In this document: positions 45,000 to 57,165 of the stretch, one piece after another
How the letters are laid out: each line of letters opens with the position of its first letter
Numbering within the stretch: position 1 is the stretch's first letter
NCBI RefSeq assembly: GCF_900497805.2
Contig: NW_020940358.1
Coordinates: forward strand, 30,041,665 to 30,105,664
Direction of reading: 5' to 3'
Length of the DNA: 64,000 nt
Source: Vombatus ursinus
Taxonomy: Eukaryota > Chordata > Mammalia > Diprotodontia > Vombatidae
Translations under genes and position numbers: made by a program
Notes under the pieces: model-generated
Databases searched by the model: none
The model's input: only the letters and a program-made list of their open reading frames with translations
What the model was told of the DNA's origin: nothing

Positions 45000-45140
45000 A
45001 AATTCAATTTAGCATGTATGTATTAAGTGCCTGCTGTATGCAGAGTATTAAACTGAGCACTGGAAAATGTAATACAGAGTTTAAGTAAGACATAATCCCT
45101 GCCTTTATGTAACTTGTAGGCTTCTGAGGGACATGATGCA
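45000..45140 (-). repeat. L2 LINE 3' end
   Basis: TGTATTAAGTGCCTGCTGTA, TAAACTGAGCACTGGAAAAT and CATAATCCCTGCCTTTATG. Confidence 0.6.
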
Positions 45141-46870
45141 TACACAAGAATACCAGTGGAGTATCTCTTTCTGTCTTTGATCTTTGTCTTTTCCATGTGA
45201 CCAACCCCTCTTCTCTTTTTGTTATATAATTCTTTGATGACATCCTTTACCCCAGTTATTCAGAGTTCCTCAATAGTTATATGTTGCAGCCTTTTCATAC
45301 CTACCATGCATCCCTTTCCATTATCGTCTGTGTGATGTTGCTCATTTTTGGTTTTCTGTAGAGGTAGTGGTATTTCAATAAGATGAATAAAATATTTATG
45401 TTGAAAGAATGAACCTTTGGCCCAGGGTGTAGGATGGATAGGGAGCCAAGAGGAACTGGCTTGAGGTTCCCCAAGCCTTTCTGCCAGCTGCAATGTGACC
45501 TGGGATATCTAGGCTGAAGCTGCCCCAGCCTCAAGTCCATCCCCATGCCCAAGAGAGGAAAATAATTGAAATTCCAGGTCCATGAAGCCTGTTCCGGCAC
45601 AGTGACTAGAATATTATGCCAACTTGGATCCAACAGTTGTGAAGTTTGGATGAGTCAAAAAAGGCTGTTGCCAATGATTGAGCAGGAAGTGAAATTTCTG
45701 TGTGGCTTGTAAGCCTTCTAGGTCATGGCAGAATACGTTTCTCTGGGGCTGGGGAAACCTGTGATCGAAGTAGTGAGTTGGATGCCCAAGAAACCCTTCA
45801 TGAGCAAACTGTCACCAGAAAGAAAAGCAAAATTTCTCAGAATCTTCCAATTTTGAAAGGTCTCTCCTAGCCAAGGGAATGGGTTAGGAAGCAGAAGGAG
45901 ACCAAGGCCAAGGCCGACGTGCTAATTGTCATTAGCATGGTATTCCTAGTGTTTACTGTCAATGTGAACACTGACTAGAGGTACCATTAGGTGGGACTAG
46001 TGTTCCAAGAGACTTCTGGCCAGAACTGTCAGAAACTCTACAGTGAACAGGGCATACAACTCATTTTGGACCCCATGACCAGTGTTCATCTATTTGACTG
46101 ATGGTTTTCTCAGTATACATCCTCTTTGAGAATATAATCACTGACTTCCATGTTTGGGAGCATCCCTGAGCCAGTCCAATAATCTATTAGTCATCAGAAT
46201 ATAACTTGAGGAGGGGTAACTCAAGTGCCTTTCTTGTCAGTAATTCGGATACTGCTCTATTTCCAGGGCTTCTCAAGTGGGGCAGCAGAAGAATCAAGGG
46301 AGAAAACGTAACTTGATGTAAACTGCATTTGAAAGGAAGCCCCATTCTTTACTTAAAAATTTCTTTTGGTGCTAACACATTTGATGTCCTTTATTTTATT
46401 ACCTCCAGTGAAACTGTGCAGTGTTGCTTTGGGAGAAGTTCAGTTTTTGACTCCCCAAACTGGAAAGCTTCAGAATTCCTTTGCAAGTTAAAGGATACTT
46501 AAAATTCCATGTTACCCCTTCAGAATTCAAGTGAATTCAAGGAAATAAACTATATGATGGGCTTCTCGGAAGAAAAGATGAAAAAGAAAAAGGGAAGGAA
46601 AGAAGAAGGGGGCATTTACTGTTATGGGAAGTTTAGGGTCAGTAAAAGTATTTTGCAGTTTCCCAAAGGCAATCCAGCCCTTTCTTTTCCTCCTTTTCAA
46701 CTCTGAGCCCAGCTCATTGTTCATCTGCATTATTTGTCCCAGTAAATACTGTTGTATATGCTCTATAGGGGGTCCCTTTAGATGCATGTGAAATCTGGGC
46801 AACATACATTTGGCTTTTCCTGTGTGGATGGACATGCCAAATTTCTTTGGGTGATGTCAGATGTCTTCCT
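45141..46870. other. Intron sequence, nothing recognised
   Basis: About 1.7 kb without a firm repeat or exon. The open frames 45260-45633 (minus) and 46509-46835 show no domain. Confidence 0.45.
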
Positions 46871-46871
46871 A

Positions 46872-47126
46872 AGGGCAGCTAGATGGCACAGTAGATGGAG
46901 TGCTGGGACTCGAATCAGGAAGACTCATCTTGATGAGTTCAACTTTAGACTCAGACACTTACTAGCGGTGTGACCCTGGGCCACTCACTTACCCCAGTTT
47001 ATCTCAGTTTCCTCAACTGTAAAATTGAGCTAGAGAAGGAAATGGCAAAACCACTCCAGTATCTTTGCCAAGAAAACCCCAAATGGGGTCATAAAGAATT
47101 GGACATGACTGAAATGACTGAATAAT
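46872..47126 (+). repeat. Long CORE-SINE with RTE-like tail (Mar-1-like)
   Basis: AGGGCAGCTAGATGGCACAG, TGTGACCCTGGGCCACTC, CCCCAAATGGGGTCATA, GAATTGGACATGACTGAAAT. Approximate direct repeat ATGTCTTCCT before and ATGTCTTTTCT after. Confidence 0.88.
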
Positions 47127-47134
47127 GAAATGTC

Positions 47135-48080
47135 TTTTCTTGAATTGTCTTGGGGTCTGATACAAACAATACTAGTATTATGCACAAAAAAAGTGCATCT
47201 GTTCATAAGGAATCCCTTCTTGAGCTGTACTGTGTATTGGAGTTCCTCCATTACAAAGCAAATACTTTGGGTAAACATCCCTGCTATATATACTTGATCC
47301 AATTCTACTGCTTTTCTCATCTTTGTACTCTTAATGTTGTTTATATGTCTTCTGTGAGCACCTCAGGGACTGTGATATTAGAGTCCAAGTGTGCTGGTTC
47401 CATTATCTTTGATAGAGAAAACAGTTTGTTGTAGTAATTTTTGCAAATCTTTTCCATTTTCCTTCTGTTTGTAGTCCTCTTTTTGTTTTCATCCTTGAAT
47501 GCACTTGGGATGACTTTGCTTGCCAAACTTTCTTTAAACTAGTTTTTATTTTCTATTGTTTCTCTTTTGTTTTATGAGACAATACTGATCCTAATCACCT
47601 ATCATCTTTCTTAGTAAGATTTTATAAAAGAATTTATATTCAAACCTGGAGTAGCCTTTGGAAGCCCTCTCCCCTGGTTTAACAAATCAAATGTTTGCTC
47701 AGGTGATTTTTTTTCTTTTTTTTTTCCCCATGGTCTTGTAACAATGAATTTACATTACTTTAACTTCTGGATGAAATTTTTATAGCTAATATTGATGTCA
47801 TTTCTGTTTTCTCTTTCCCATTTTTATTTTTCAGTGGATTATTTAAATCGTTCAGGGTTAATCTTTTCAATTGTATGCTATGTCTTTTCCTCATCAATAT
47901 TCTTTCTTCTTGTTCATTATAAATTCTGATTGTAGCTTTAATGATTTGATGGTCTGACTTGCACAGATAGCTGACTCAGGGATAACTCTCATGTCCATAA
48001 AAAATCTTTTCCTGTCTATTAAAATGTAGTCCATTCTACTCTTTCTAATTTTTTTGTGTGTTGACCATGTCTAGCATGTA
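47135..48080 (-). mobile_element. RTE-type LINE fragment (endonuclease end to start of RT)
   Basis: Minus-strand peptides: DMRVIPESAI near 47980; YYNKLFSLSK ... ITVPEVLTEDI within 47341-47526; and AVELDQVYIAGMF near 47300 (a degenerate form of the 'GKAxGxDQ(I/V)' block that opens RTE reverse transcriptases). Several frame breaks. It differs from the LINE at 2890-6690. The 3' half of the RT and the 3' UTR are absent here. Confidence 0.6.
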
Positions 48081-48084
48081 GCAT

Positions 48085-51000
48085 TTAACATTTTTTATTT
48101 AATACTTTATTTTCCCCCAATTACATGTAAAAATAATTTTCAACATTTATTTTTAAAATTGAATTCCAAATTCTCTCCCTCCTTCCCCACCCCCTCATTG
48201 AAAAGGCAAGCAATTTGATATGAGTTATACATGTGTATCCATGCAAAACACATTTCCATATTAGTCGTGTTGTAAAAGAAAATATAGACCAAAATAAAAG
48301 CCTAAGAAAAATAAAGTAAAAAAGTTTGCTTTGATCTATATTCAGACTCCATCAGTTCTTTTTCTGGGGATGGATAGCATTTTTTCATGGTAAGTCCTTC
48401 AGAGTTGTCTTAGATCATTATATCACTGAGAATAGCTGTCATTCACAGCTGATCATCTTACAATATTGCTGTTACTGTTTACAATGTTCTCCTGGTTCTA
48501 TTCATTTCATTCTGCATTAGTTCATGTAAGTCTCTCCACACTTTTCTGAGAGCACCTAACTCATCATTTCTTATATCACAATAGTATTCCATCACAATCA
48601 CATACCACAAATTGTTCAGCCATTCCCCAATTTCTAATTCTTTGCCACCAGAAAAGAGCTGCTATAAATATTTGGGCACAGTTCCAAATTGCTCTACATA
48701 ATGGTTGAATCAGTTCAAAACTCTGCCAACAGTGCATTAGTGTCTCAATTTTCTCATATCTCCTCCAACATTTATAATTCTCCTTTTCTGTTCTATTAGC
48801 CGATCTAATAGGTGTGAGGTAGTAGCTCAGTATTGTTTTAATTTGCGTTACTCCAATCAATAGTGATTTAAAGCATTTTTTTTCGTATGGCTATAGGTAG
48901 CTTTGATGACTTCATCTGAAAAATGAGTTTGTATTTTTTTGATCGTTTGTTACTTGGGGAATGGCTTTTATTTTTACAAAATTGACTCATTTCTCTATAT
49001 GTTTGAGAGATGAGACCTTTATCAGAAACTTGCTTAAAAAGTTTTGTCATAGTTATGATTGCTGTTTTTCCCTCCATCCTATTTTCTCCCTGTTTATTCT
49101 ATTCTCTCTCTCTCCTTTTATGCTGCCCCTCCTCAAAAATATTTTGCTTCTGACTATTGCCTCCCCCAATCCACCCTCCCTTCTATGCTAACCACCACCC
49201 CCTTCTCTTATCCCCTTCCCCTCCTACTCTTCTGTAGGGTAAGATAGATTTCTACACCCAATTGAGTGTGTATGTTATTCTCTCTTTGAGCCAATTCTGA
49301 TGAAAGTAAGGTTCAAGCATTCCCCATCTCTTCCCCCATCTTCCCTTCACTGTAATAGCTCTTTCTTGCCTATTTTATGTGAGATAATTTACCCCATTCT
49401 ACCTCTCACTTTCCCTTTCTTCCAGTGTATTCCTCTTTCTCACCTCTTAATTTTATTTTAAAAGATATCCCATCATATTCAACTCACACCTGTGCCCTCT
49501 GTCTATATATACTCCTTCTAACTGCTCTAATAATGAGAAAGTTCTTATGAGTTGCAAGTATCATCTTCCCATGTAGGAATGTAAACAGTTTAGTCTTATT
49601 AAGTCTCTTATGATTTCCCTTTCCTGTTTGCCTTTTTATGTTTCTCTTGAGTCTTATATTTGGAAGCCAAATTTCTATTCAGCTCTGCTCATTTCATCAG
49701 GATTCTTGAAAGGCCTCTATTACATTGAATATGCATTTTTCCCCCTGAAGTAGTATCCGTTTTGCTAGGTAGGTGAGTTTTGGTTGTAATCCTAGTTCCT
49801 TTGCCTTCTGGAATATCATATTTCAAGCCCTCATATCCTTTAATGTAGAAGCTGCTAAATCTTGTGTTATCCTGACTGTGGCTCCATGATACTTGAATTG
49901 TTTCTTTTGGCTGCTTGCAGTATTTTCTCTTTAGCCTAGGAGCTCTCGAATTTGACTATAATATTCCTGGGAGTTTTCATTTTGGGCTCTCTTTTGGGAG
50001 GTGATCAGTGGATTCTTTCAATTTTTATTTTATCCTCTGGTTCTAGAATTCAGGGCTGTTTTCCTTGATAATTTCTTGAAAGATGATGTCTAGGCTCCTC
50101 TCTTGATCATGGCTTTCAGGAAGTCCAATAAAATTTTAAATTATCTTTCCTGAATCTGTTTTCCAGGTCAGTTGTTTTTCTAATAAGATATTTCACATTG
50201 TGTTCTTTTTTTTCATTCTTTTGATTTTGTTTTATTGTTTCTTGTTGTCTCATAGAGTCATTAGCTTCCACTTGCTCAATTCTAATTTTTAAGGTGTTAT
50301 TTTGTTCAGTGAAGTTTTGTACCTCCTTTGCCATTTGGCCAATTCTGTTTTTTAATGAGTTCTTTTCTTCAGTGAATTTTTGTGCCTCTTCTTCCATTTG
50401 GCCAATTCTGCTTTTCAAGGCATTCTTCTCCTCATTGGGTTTTTATACCTCTTTTACCATTCGGTCTATTCTGTTTTTAAAGGTGTTATTTTCTTCAGTA
50501 TTTTTTGTGCCTCCTTTACCAAACTGTTGACTCTTTTTTCATTATTTTCCTCCATCATTCTCGTTTCTCTTCTCAATTTTTCCTCTACCTCGCTTATTTG
50601 ATTTTAAAAATCCTTTTTGAGCTCTTCCATTGCCTGAGACCAATTCATATTTTTCTTGGAGGCTTTGGAGGTAGGAATTTTGACTTTGCTGGCTTCTTCT
50701 GAGTGTGTGTTTTGATCTTCCTTGTCACCATAGTAACTTTCTATGATCAGAGTTTTTTTTTTTAATAATGTTTTTTGCTCATTTTCCTAGTCTATTTCTT
50801 GACTTTTAACTCCGTGCTAAAGTGGGGCTCTGCTTCCAGGGTGAAGGGCACACTGTCCCAAGCTTCAGGGGTTTTATGCAACTGTTTTCAAAGATACTTC
50901 TAGGAACATGTAAGTTTTTAGTTTTTCCAAAGTGGTATAATCTAAGAAGAGGTGTGTTTACTACTCTTCTGGCCTGTGCTTTGGTCTGTGAGCAAATACA

Positions 51001-51545
51001 AGCGTTCTTGTCTCTCATGGAACCCTGATGAGAGTCCCTGCTCCCCTACAGCCACAAACTGATATGCTAGTGCTCCTCCTCACCCTGGCACTGCCAACCA
51101 GGCCTGCGACCTGGATCTGAGTATGGGCAAAGCAACAGAGTCCTGCCCCCAATGCCAGCAAAGAGACCCCTGTAATCTCCTTCTGACTAGTTGTTTGACC
51201 CCCTTACCATCTGTGGGCTGAGAGCTTCAGAAGCAGCCGCTAGAGCTGCTGATTCATTTACTCCCAAGGCCTGCTTCTGGTTCGCTGGGGCCTGGTCTGT
51301 GCTGGTTTGGCCTGCGCTGGACTGTGCTTCACTCTCACCCTGGGTGACAGACCTTTCCTGCCAAACTTTTAAATTGTCTTGGGCTGGAAAATTGTTCACA
51401 CCATTCTTTTGTGGGTTCTGCCACTCCAAGATTTGTTTTAAGGCATTATTTAAAGGTCTTTGCAGGCGTTTGGAGGAGAACTCAGGTGAGTCCATGCCTT
51501 CTCTTTGCTGTCTTGGCTCTGCCACTCCTAGCAATTTTTTTTTTT
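48085..51545 (-). mobile_element. HAL1-like half-L1 element (ORF1 plus L1 3' UTR, ORF2 mostly absent)
   Basis: On the minus strand: a 5' region (about 50700-51545), an ORF1-type coiled coil (50116-50418, repeated RIGQMEEE..., RIGQMAKE..., RIEQVEAN) leading to an RNA-binding/C-terminal region (about 49670-50160, with DLENRFRKDNLKFYW), a non-coding stretch of about 580 bp, and then only the last part of an L1 ORF2 (48576-49077) and an L1 3' UTR ending near 48085. The absence of almost all ORF2 is the half-L1 plan known from HAL1 elements. ORF1 itself carries several breaks. Confidence 0.72.
50116..50418 (-). pseudogene. L1/HAL1 ORF1 coiled-coil remnant
   Basis: A 100-codon open stretch with regular heptads: three to four repeats of (K/R)IxQxE(E/A)xxxFTE(E/Q). 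ORF1 proteins trimerise through such a coiled coil and bind element RNA. The start is internal, and a stop cuts it from the downstream RNA-binding region. It is not a host gene. Confidence 0.75.
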
Positions 51546-51629
51546 AAAGAAAATGTTTATGATCTAGAAATGTAAGACTTCTGCATAATCTGTAAGTCTT
51601 GAACACTCTCATTTCTTTTATTTGAGTCA

Positions 51630-51855
51630 TTCTTCACATTTATATACCACTTTAATGTTTACAAGATGTTTACAACTGTGTGAAGTAGGTAATACAAATA
51701 TAATTATCACTGTTCTACAAACTGACTATTTAAATGATTTCAACATTTAATGATTTAAACTGAGATCAAGTGATTTACCCTGAATCATACAGCCAGCAAA
51801 TATTGGAGTCAGCCTGGAGCCCATATTCTGCCTCCATCATTCTTTCTACTACAAC
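51630..51855 (-). repeat. MIR-type SINE
   Basis: CACTTTAATGTTTACAAGAT, GAAGTAGGTAATACAAATAT, GATCAAGTGATTTACCCTG. Confidence 0.6.
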
Positions 51856-51861
51856 ATAACC

Positions 51862-51975
51862 TTCTCCATTGAAATAGTTCAGGCAAGTGCTAACGAGGAC
51901 CTGTACTAGGGTGGTTCCAGTGGGAATAGAAAAGGAGGGACAGATGTGGGAGACATTTGGGAGGGAGAATAACAG
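51862..51975 (-). repeat. L2 LINE internal fragment
   Basis: AAATAGTTCAGGCAAGTGCT, AGGACCTGTACTAGGGTGGT and GGGAGACATTTGGGAGG: complement of L2. Confidence 0.55.
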
Positions 51976-52429
51976 AAGAGCTCTACATGAGCACACGCAC
52001 ACATCTGCACACAGACCTCATCACTCGTACACACACATGCACACATACGTTTAATTCCAGTCTTCAGCTCGGTGGCTGGTGGAGCAGGGTTTTCCTGTTC
52101 AGCCTCCCTAGGGGTCAGGGTCTCTAGATTCAGCCAGAGTAGCAGGAAGAGCCAGCTTGGCCCTGTCCCCATACCCCCAACTTGGAGCAGGAAGGGAGAG
52201 AGGAAGGGTGGCCTGGGTGGGAGCTTTGTAGCAAGCATTTAATCACTGTGTTATGTACCCTCTAACTACCTCCATCTCCCAATAACATAAGCTCAGACTG
52301 ACAGCCCAGGGTGACCTTCTGAAGCAGATGAGCAAGGAACAGAAGCAGAGCAGTATTAGATCTTGGCAGGCTATTCTTGTTCCAACTCCCTTTTAGTTAG
52401 AGATTTCAGCAATGTAGGTTCGTAGGACC

Positions 52430-52580
52430 ATATATTCAGACCTGGAAGGGATTTTAAAGACCATACAGCCCAACCCCAACATTTTACAAATGAGAAACCA
52501 AGACTTTTAGGTGACTTTCCCAAGGTCACGCAGAGCCAGGATTTGAGCCTAGGCCTACTGACTCCAAATTTTTCACACGT
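52430..52580 (-). repeat. MIR-type SINE
   Basis: AGACCTGGAAGGGATTTTAA, TTTACAAATGAGAAACCAAG, CCCAAGGTCACGCAGAGCC. Confidence 0.7.
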
Positions 52581-53391
52581 GTTTCAGTTTCTTTCCCCCT
52601 TTCTGAGAGGGTAGGAAGTAAACTTTATGTCTAAGAAAAAGAAATTGAGTCCTAGCAGGAGAAAGTGACTTGCTCAGTGTCAAGTCCAGAGTCCATTAAC
52701 AAAACCTGGATAGAACTCAGAAGCATAGATTCCCATTGCAGGTTCTTTTTGCGTTGACACAGCTGATGTGTTGTTAAACCGACGTATGTAAGGGGTCCAG
52801 CTTGGTTAAGGGTGTGGGCATCTCCAGTTGAGGGCTCCCACCAGTGTCAGATGAGACAGCCAGGCATCATTGTTCAGCTGGAGCAGTGACAGCCGCGATC
52901 CCTTGCCAGCAGAAGGAAGGCCACTGGGTGTTGCTGCCATTAAGCGGACATTCCCAGCAGATGTTCCGGAAGCAGTGTTCCAGGCCAGATGCTGCCAGGC
53001 TGTTTCCCATCACCCTAGAGTGGCCTCATCCTTACTCCTTATCAAAAAATCCACCCTCTTCTGTCCCTTTGAATAGACCACTTTGGCTTCTGGGATTGAG
53101 CTGCAGTGAGGGGCTGGTGTAAATATACTCACAGCTCCATCAGCTTGTCCCATCTGTTTTTTTTTTTTTCAGACCTCTCCCCAGGGTATTCCCATTTACG
53201 TTTTCCCCCTTCCTACTGTCCCCACCCCTGGGTCCTCAAACATTTGAATAGGAAGGAACAGTGTGTCATCCTGTCTCATTTCCTGGTGGCCCTGGGTTAC
53301 TCTCACTTTACCCCCCTCCCCCACCCTACTCTGGGATTTGTAACTGATAACAGTTCTCAATTAGTCATTTCCAAAGTCAAATCTCCTATGA
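52581..53391. other. Intron sequence, nothing firm
   Basis: A faint MIR trace at 52610-52740. 52840-53130 is GC-richer, with two overlapping open frames that show no domain or splice sites. Confidence 0.4.
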
Positions 53392-53590
53392 TAGGACTTC
53401 TTAACCATTTTTTTTTTGTGTCATGGACCTTCTCCTTGGGCAATCTAGTGAAATCTATGGATCCCTTCTCAGAATAGTGTTTTTAAATGCATAAAATAAA
53501 ATACATATGACTATAAAAGAAAGCAATTATATTGGAATACAGTTATAAAAATACATATTTTAGAAAGAGTTCTCAGGTTTAATCCTTCCC
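53392..53590. mobile_element. Non-autonomous hAT-type element, copy 2
   Basis: AGGACTTCTTAACCATTTTT, GTGTCATGGACCTTCTCC, GATCCCTTCTCAGAATAGTG, AATGCATAAAATAAAATAC. Closely matches 61088-61290 block by block. Confidence 0.65.
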
Positions 53591-54624
53591 TCTGGAAACA
53601 CTGCCTTAGTCTTCTACATTCTTCTTTAGCTCCTACTGGTGCTGAAAGTTGGAGGAAAAGAAGAATCCCATTTATGAAAATGATCTTTCAGGCCTAAGAC
53701 TGAAAGGAGCTGGATTAGTTGGGAATGCACAGTATAATTTGTTCATTAGAATAATGACAAGAAGGAATAGGGAATCAAAGACAGGAGGGAGGGAAAAAAT
53801 AGAGGGAGAAATCCAGGTGATAGTTAAGTGGTAGAATAAAGGTGGGGATTTACCCTAAGAAAGTACCACCCCTTGTTTTTCCTTCCTGGAAGGACCTGCC
53901 AGGCCAGCTTCATTCTCTACTTTTAGGCTCAGCCTTTGGCTTGTGGCCTTTAAGCTGCCTGGCCTCTAAGATTACTCATGATTAATTACTGTTGTTGTTA
54001 TTTGCCTAGTGTGTGATACTGTACATTGGTCTTGCCCTTAGGGCCTAAAGGCAGAAAATGACACTTCTTCATGGCCCCTGGGAAGAAGATGCCCAGGCCT
54101 CTCTCTCTTCTTCCTCAAGATGGCATGTGAGCCCTTCTGCCAATTCTAGACTGCAGGCTGAGTACAAGTAATCATTGAATATTACTGCAAGAAGCCTGTC
54201 TAGTTTCAGTCCAGACCCAGAGATTCTAGTTTGAAATGGCCCAAGGAAGTCTAATCTAATAGTAGGTCACAGCCAGTATAGGAGCACTGGGTAGTCTTAG
54301 AGCTGACATGAAGTTTTAGGTCCACTCTTAAGTGTCCCAGACCTATTGAAAATACTCAATCCCTCATAAATAGACTTGATCCCTCAGCTGGGTCCTAAAC
54401 TCTTTTCTCAGAAATAAACCTGATTAGGGATTGGGCTAGGCTTGACTTCCAGGTCTTCAGTTCTAAGCAAAAAGCAGACTTTATGTTGAGGAGTACTTCA
54501 TGCATTCATGCATTCATCCCATTATGCAATCACTTGCCTAGAAGCCCTCTGCAGTAGGATAATCAAAGATAGTGGAGATCATGTTGGGTCCTGCTTGCCT
54601 CAGATAATAGGGCAGGGACAGGCT
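53591..54624. other. Intron sequence, nothing recognised
   Basis: No exon or clear repeat. Confidence 0.4.
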
Positions 54625-54800
54625 GTATCAAGGGTGTGCTGTATGACACACTTTTTAAGTTTAATCTGAATTATTAATATTTTCTCCATCACTTTCTTAA
54701 GTCTAGACAGTCAACAAAACAATAAATCAAACACTGGTTTGTAGTGTTTCTAAGGTGTAAATGTTCACCCACTGAAAATTTAATAATTGGCTCTCAAGGG
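54625..54800 (+). repeat. Unnamed interspersed repeat, copy 2
   Basis: CACACTTTTTAAGTTTAATC, CACTTTCTTAAGTCTAGAC, AACAATAAATCAAACACTGG and TAAGGTGTAAATGTTCAC. Collinear with 29870-30065. Confidence 0.65.
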
Positions 54801-54872
54801 CCAGCATAAACTGGCTCCAGCACACCTCTGGTCTGTACCCTCTGTCCTCTAGTACAAAGTTATTTTGGGGGG

Positions 54873-55020
54873 AGGGGCATCTCGGTGGCCCAGTGGTCGG
54901 AGCACAGGACGTGGAATCAGGAGGACCCAAGTTCAAATCCAGTCTCAGATGCTTACTAGCTACGTGACCCTGGGCAAGTCACTGAACGCTGATTGCCTCA
55001 ACAAAACAAAACAAAAACAA
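54873..55020 (+). repeat. Short poly-A CORE-SINE
   Basis: GGGGCATCTCGGTGGCCCAG, AAGTTCAAATCCAGTC, CGTGACCCTGGGCAAGTC and an (AAAAC)n tail. Confidence 0.85.
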
Positions 55021-55149
55021 AGTCATCTCAGCAGTTAGCATCCCACTATGTTCCTTCCCCCCACTTCCCCAGGACATTCTTGGCTCCCACGGTTGGTTCC
55101 TCCAAGCTTTGTCCATCTGCTCTTTACTTTATTATTACTAGTAGCCCAG

Positions 55150-55500
55150 AGTCAGAGAGACCTCAGATGACATCTAGTCTAACTTGTATTTTGATGGCAA
55201 CTCCCTCAACAATACATTGAATCATTGATTCTTCAGCCTTTTCTTGAAGACCTCCAATAACCCATTTCCATGTAGGCAGACCTCTGTTAACGTAATACTG
55301 CTCCTCCTAATAATAATGCCTTTAAAACAGCAATTTCGGCTTACAGGGTATTTTCCTGTGAGGCTGATAGTATGAGTATTAATCACCCCCATTTTACAGA
55401 AGAAGGAGTAGGCTCAGCAAGTTAAATGACTTGGGTCACATAGGTACCAGAACTGGAACTCATATCTCAGTCCTCTGAGTCCAATTCTAGTCCTCCTTCT
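55150..55500 (-). repeat. CR1/L3-like piece followed by a MIR
   Basis: 55150-55300 weakly resembles the complement of a CR1/L3 3' UTR (CTTTTCTTGAAGACCTCC). 55305-55500 is a MIR (CCCCCATTTTACAGAAGAAG). Confidence 0.45.
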
Positions 55501-56889
55501 TTCCTACTGGGAAGAAAAACCAAGCCTTACTATTCCTTAATCGCTGTCTTTATTCCTTCTCTTTCCCCGGGGTGGAGGGGGCCAGCTGGTGGGAGCCCTG
55601 TGAGCTGTCCTTGGACTGGGCGCTGATTCAGCCAGTGGCTAAGGCAGCTCTGCTGGAAAAAATAGAGCACTGTTGAGTAGCATCTTCCATGGCAGCCTGT
55701 GAGCTAGGGTTCTCCCTGTAGCCAAGCCCCACTCTCCCACTAGCTAAGCAGCTGTCCTAGAGCTTTGTTGGAATTGATCCATCCAGCCCTAAGATGGAGA
55801 GAGCTGCAATCCTTATGCCCTTCTGGCCAGAGCAAGATTTTGCAGCCTTGCGCTAGTTAGCTGAGGGGACCTGGTCATAAAACTGAGGTTTTGGTGTTTG
55901 TTTTTGTTTTTAAATAGGATTATGTTACGATTGAACACTTGTCTCTTACAGGGTCAGGGAAAAAAAAATGCCCCTGCTATGGAAACTATCATCATTTTGG
56001 TTAGATTCATTTAAAGTGATTTTCATATGAAAAATTACTTTCTCTCTTCTTTTTATTCCTGACTTGAGCACTGTGGCAAGCTCGCCTGTCCCCTTGGCAT
56101 CATGTGGCGGGAAATTTTGCAAATGGAAAAGCATCTTGGGAAATATCTGTCCATCCACTTTTCCCATCTGGCACATGAATTACTCTCTCCCTCCTTCCCC
56201 AATATCTTCCCCAACCCCTACCCATACACCCAAGCTGAGAATACATTCTCCTAGACGGATTTGACTAGATCTCAATGTTTAACTCCCACTGTGCTAGGGA
56301 CTTTTTACAATTTTTTTATGGGGGCAGCGGGGAGGGTGGGAAACTCACAGAGGAATCCAAGATAAGATTCCTGACTCTGGGAATGTTACAGTCTTGTCAG
56401 TATTGGGTTTAGACATGTCCTATTGCTTTTATCCAGATTCTGAGACTCAACCAGGTGCTCAGTAAGGTTCTTCATTTACCTTGTCTTTGCCTTGGGACTT
56501 GCAGGCTCTGGTTCTATCTTCTAATCTTAGTTGTTGTAATAGTTACATTTCGAGAGAGTAGCTGAGCTGCCTCTCAGCTCGTGATCTCATTATTTGGCGG
56601 CAAGAGAGGGAACTAAAGTAGAAGGAGATTCCTTTTCCAAAGTCTCTCCAGAGTGAAAACCATGGGGATTCCACTCTTATTTCTCCCCCATGGGACATGG
56701 AGCTATGAGGGTGTCTGGAATGGTGGGATATCCGAGCTGGCTGCAGCTACATCTGATCTCTGTCTTCTCCTTACATCACTTTGGGGGTCTTGTGGTTAGA
56801 TAACATAGTAGGGAAAATATCGTGTTAACGTCTAAGTGTCCCCCGGGTTGGACTCCCTCTCCTGTTACTGAGGAGGAATACAGAGCTCC
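55501..56889. other. Intron sequence, nothing recognised
   Basis: 1.4 kb of mostly unique sequence. No exon signal. Confidence 0.4.
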
Positions 56890-56892
56890 TAT

Positions 56893-57165
56893 ATCAATCA
56901 GTCAGTCAGTACACATTTATGAAGTACCTTACAGGGTGCTAGGCACTGTGCTAAGCACTGGGGATACAAAAAGACACAAAGACAGTCCTTGCCCTCAAGG
57001 AGTTTACAATCTAATAGGGGAGACAGCATGCAAACAAATATATACAAAGCAAGCTATATGCAGGATAAATAGGAAATAATCAACCGAGAGAAAGCTTTAG
57101 AATTAAGAGGGGTTGGGGAAGGCTTCCTGGAGAAGGTGGGACAGGAACAGGCTTGCTGGAGTTCA
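56893..57165 (-). repeat. L2 LINE 3' end, well preserved
   Basis: GTGCTAGGCACTGTGCTAAG, GGGGATACAAAAAGACAC, TGCCCTCAAGGAGTTTACAA, AGACAGCATGCAAACAAAT and GGAAGGCTTCCTGGAGAAGG. Confidence 0.85.

Noticed and set aside
50116-50418. Coiled-coil protein as a host gene
   Set aside because: Heptad pattern, neighbours and an L1 3' UTR show it is L1/HAL1 ORF1.
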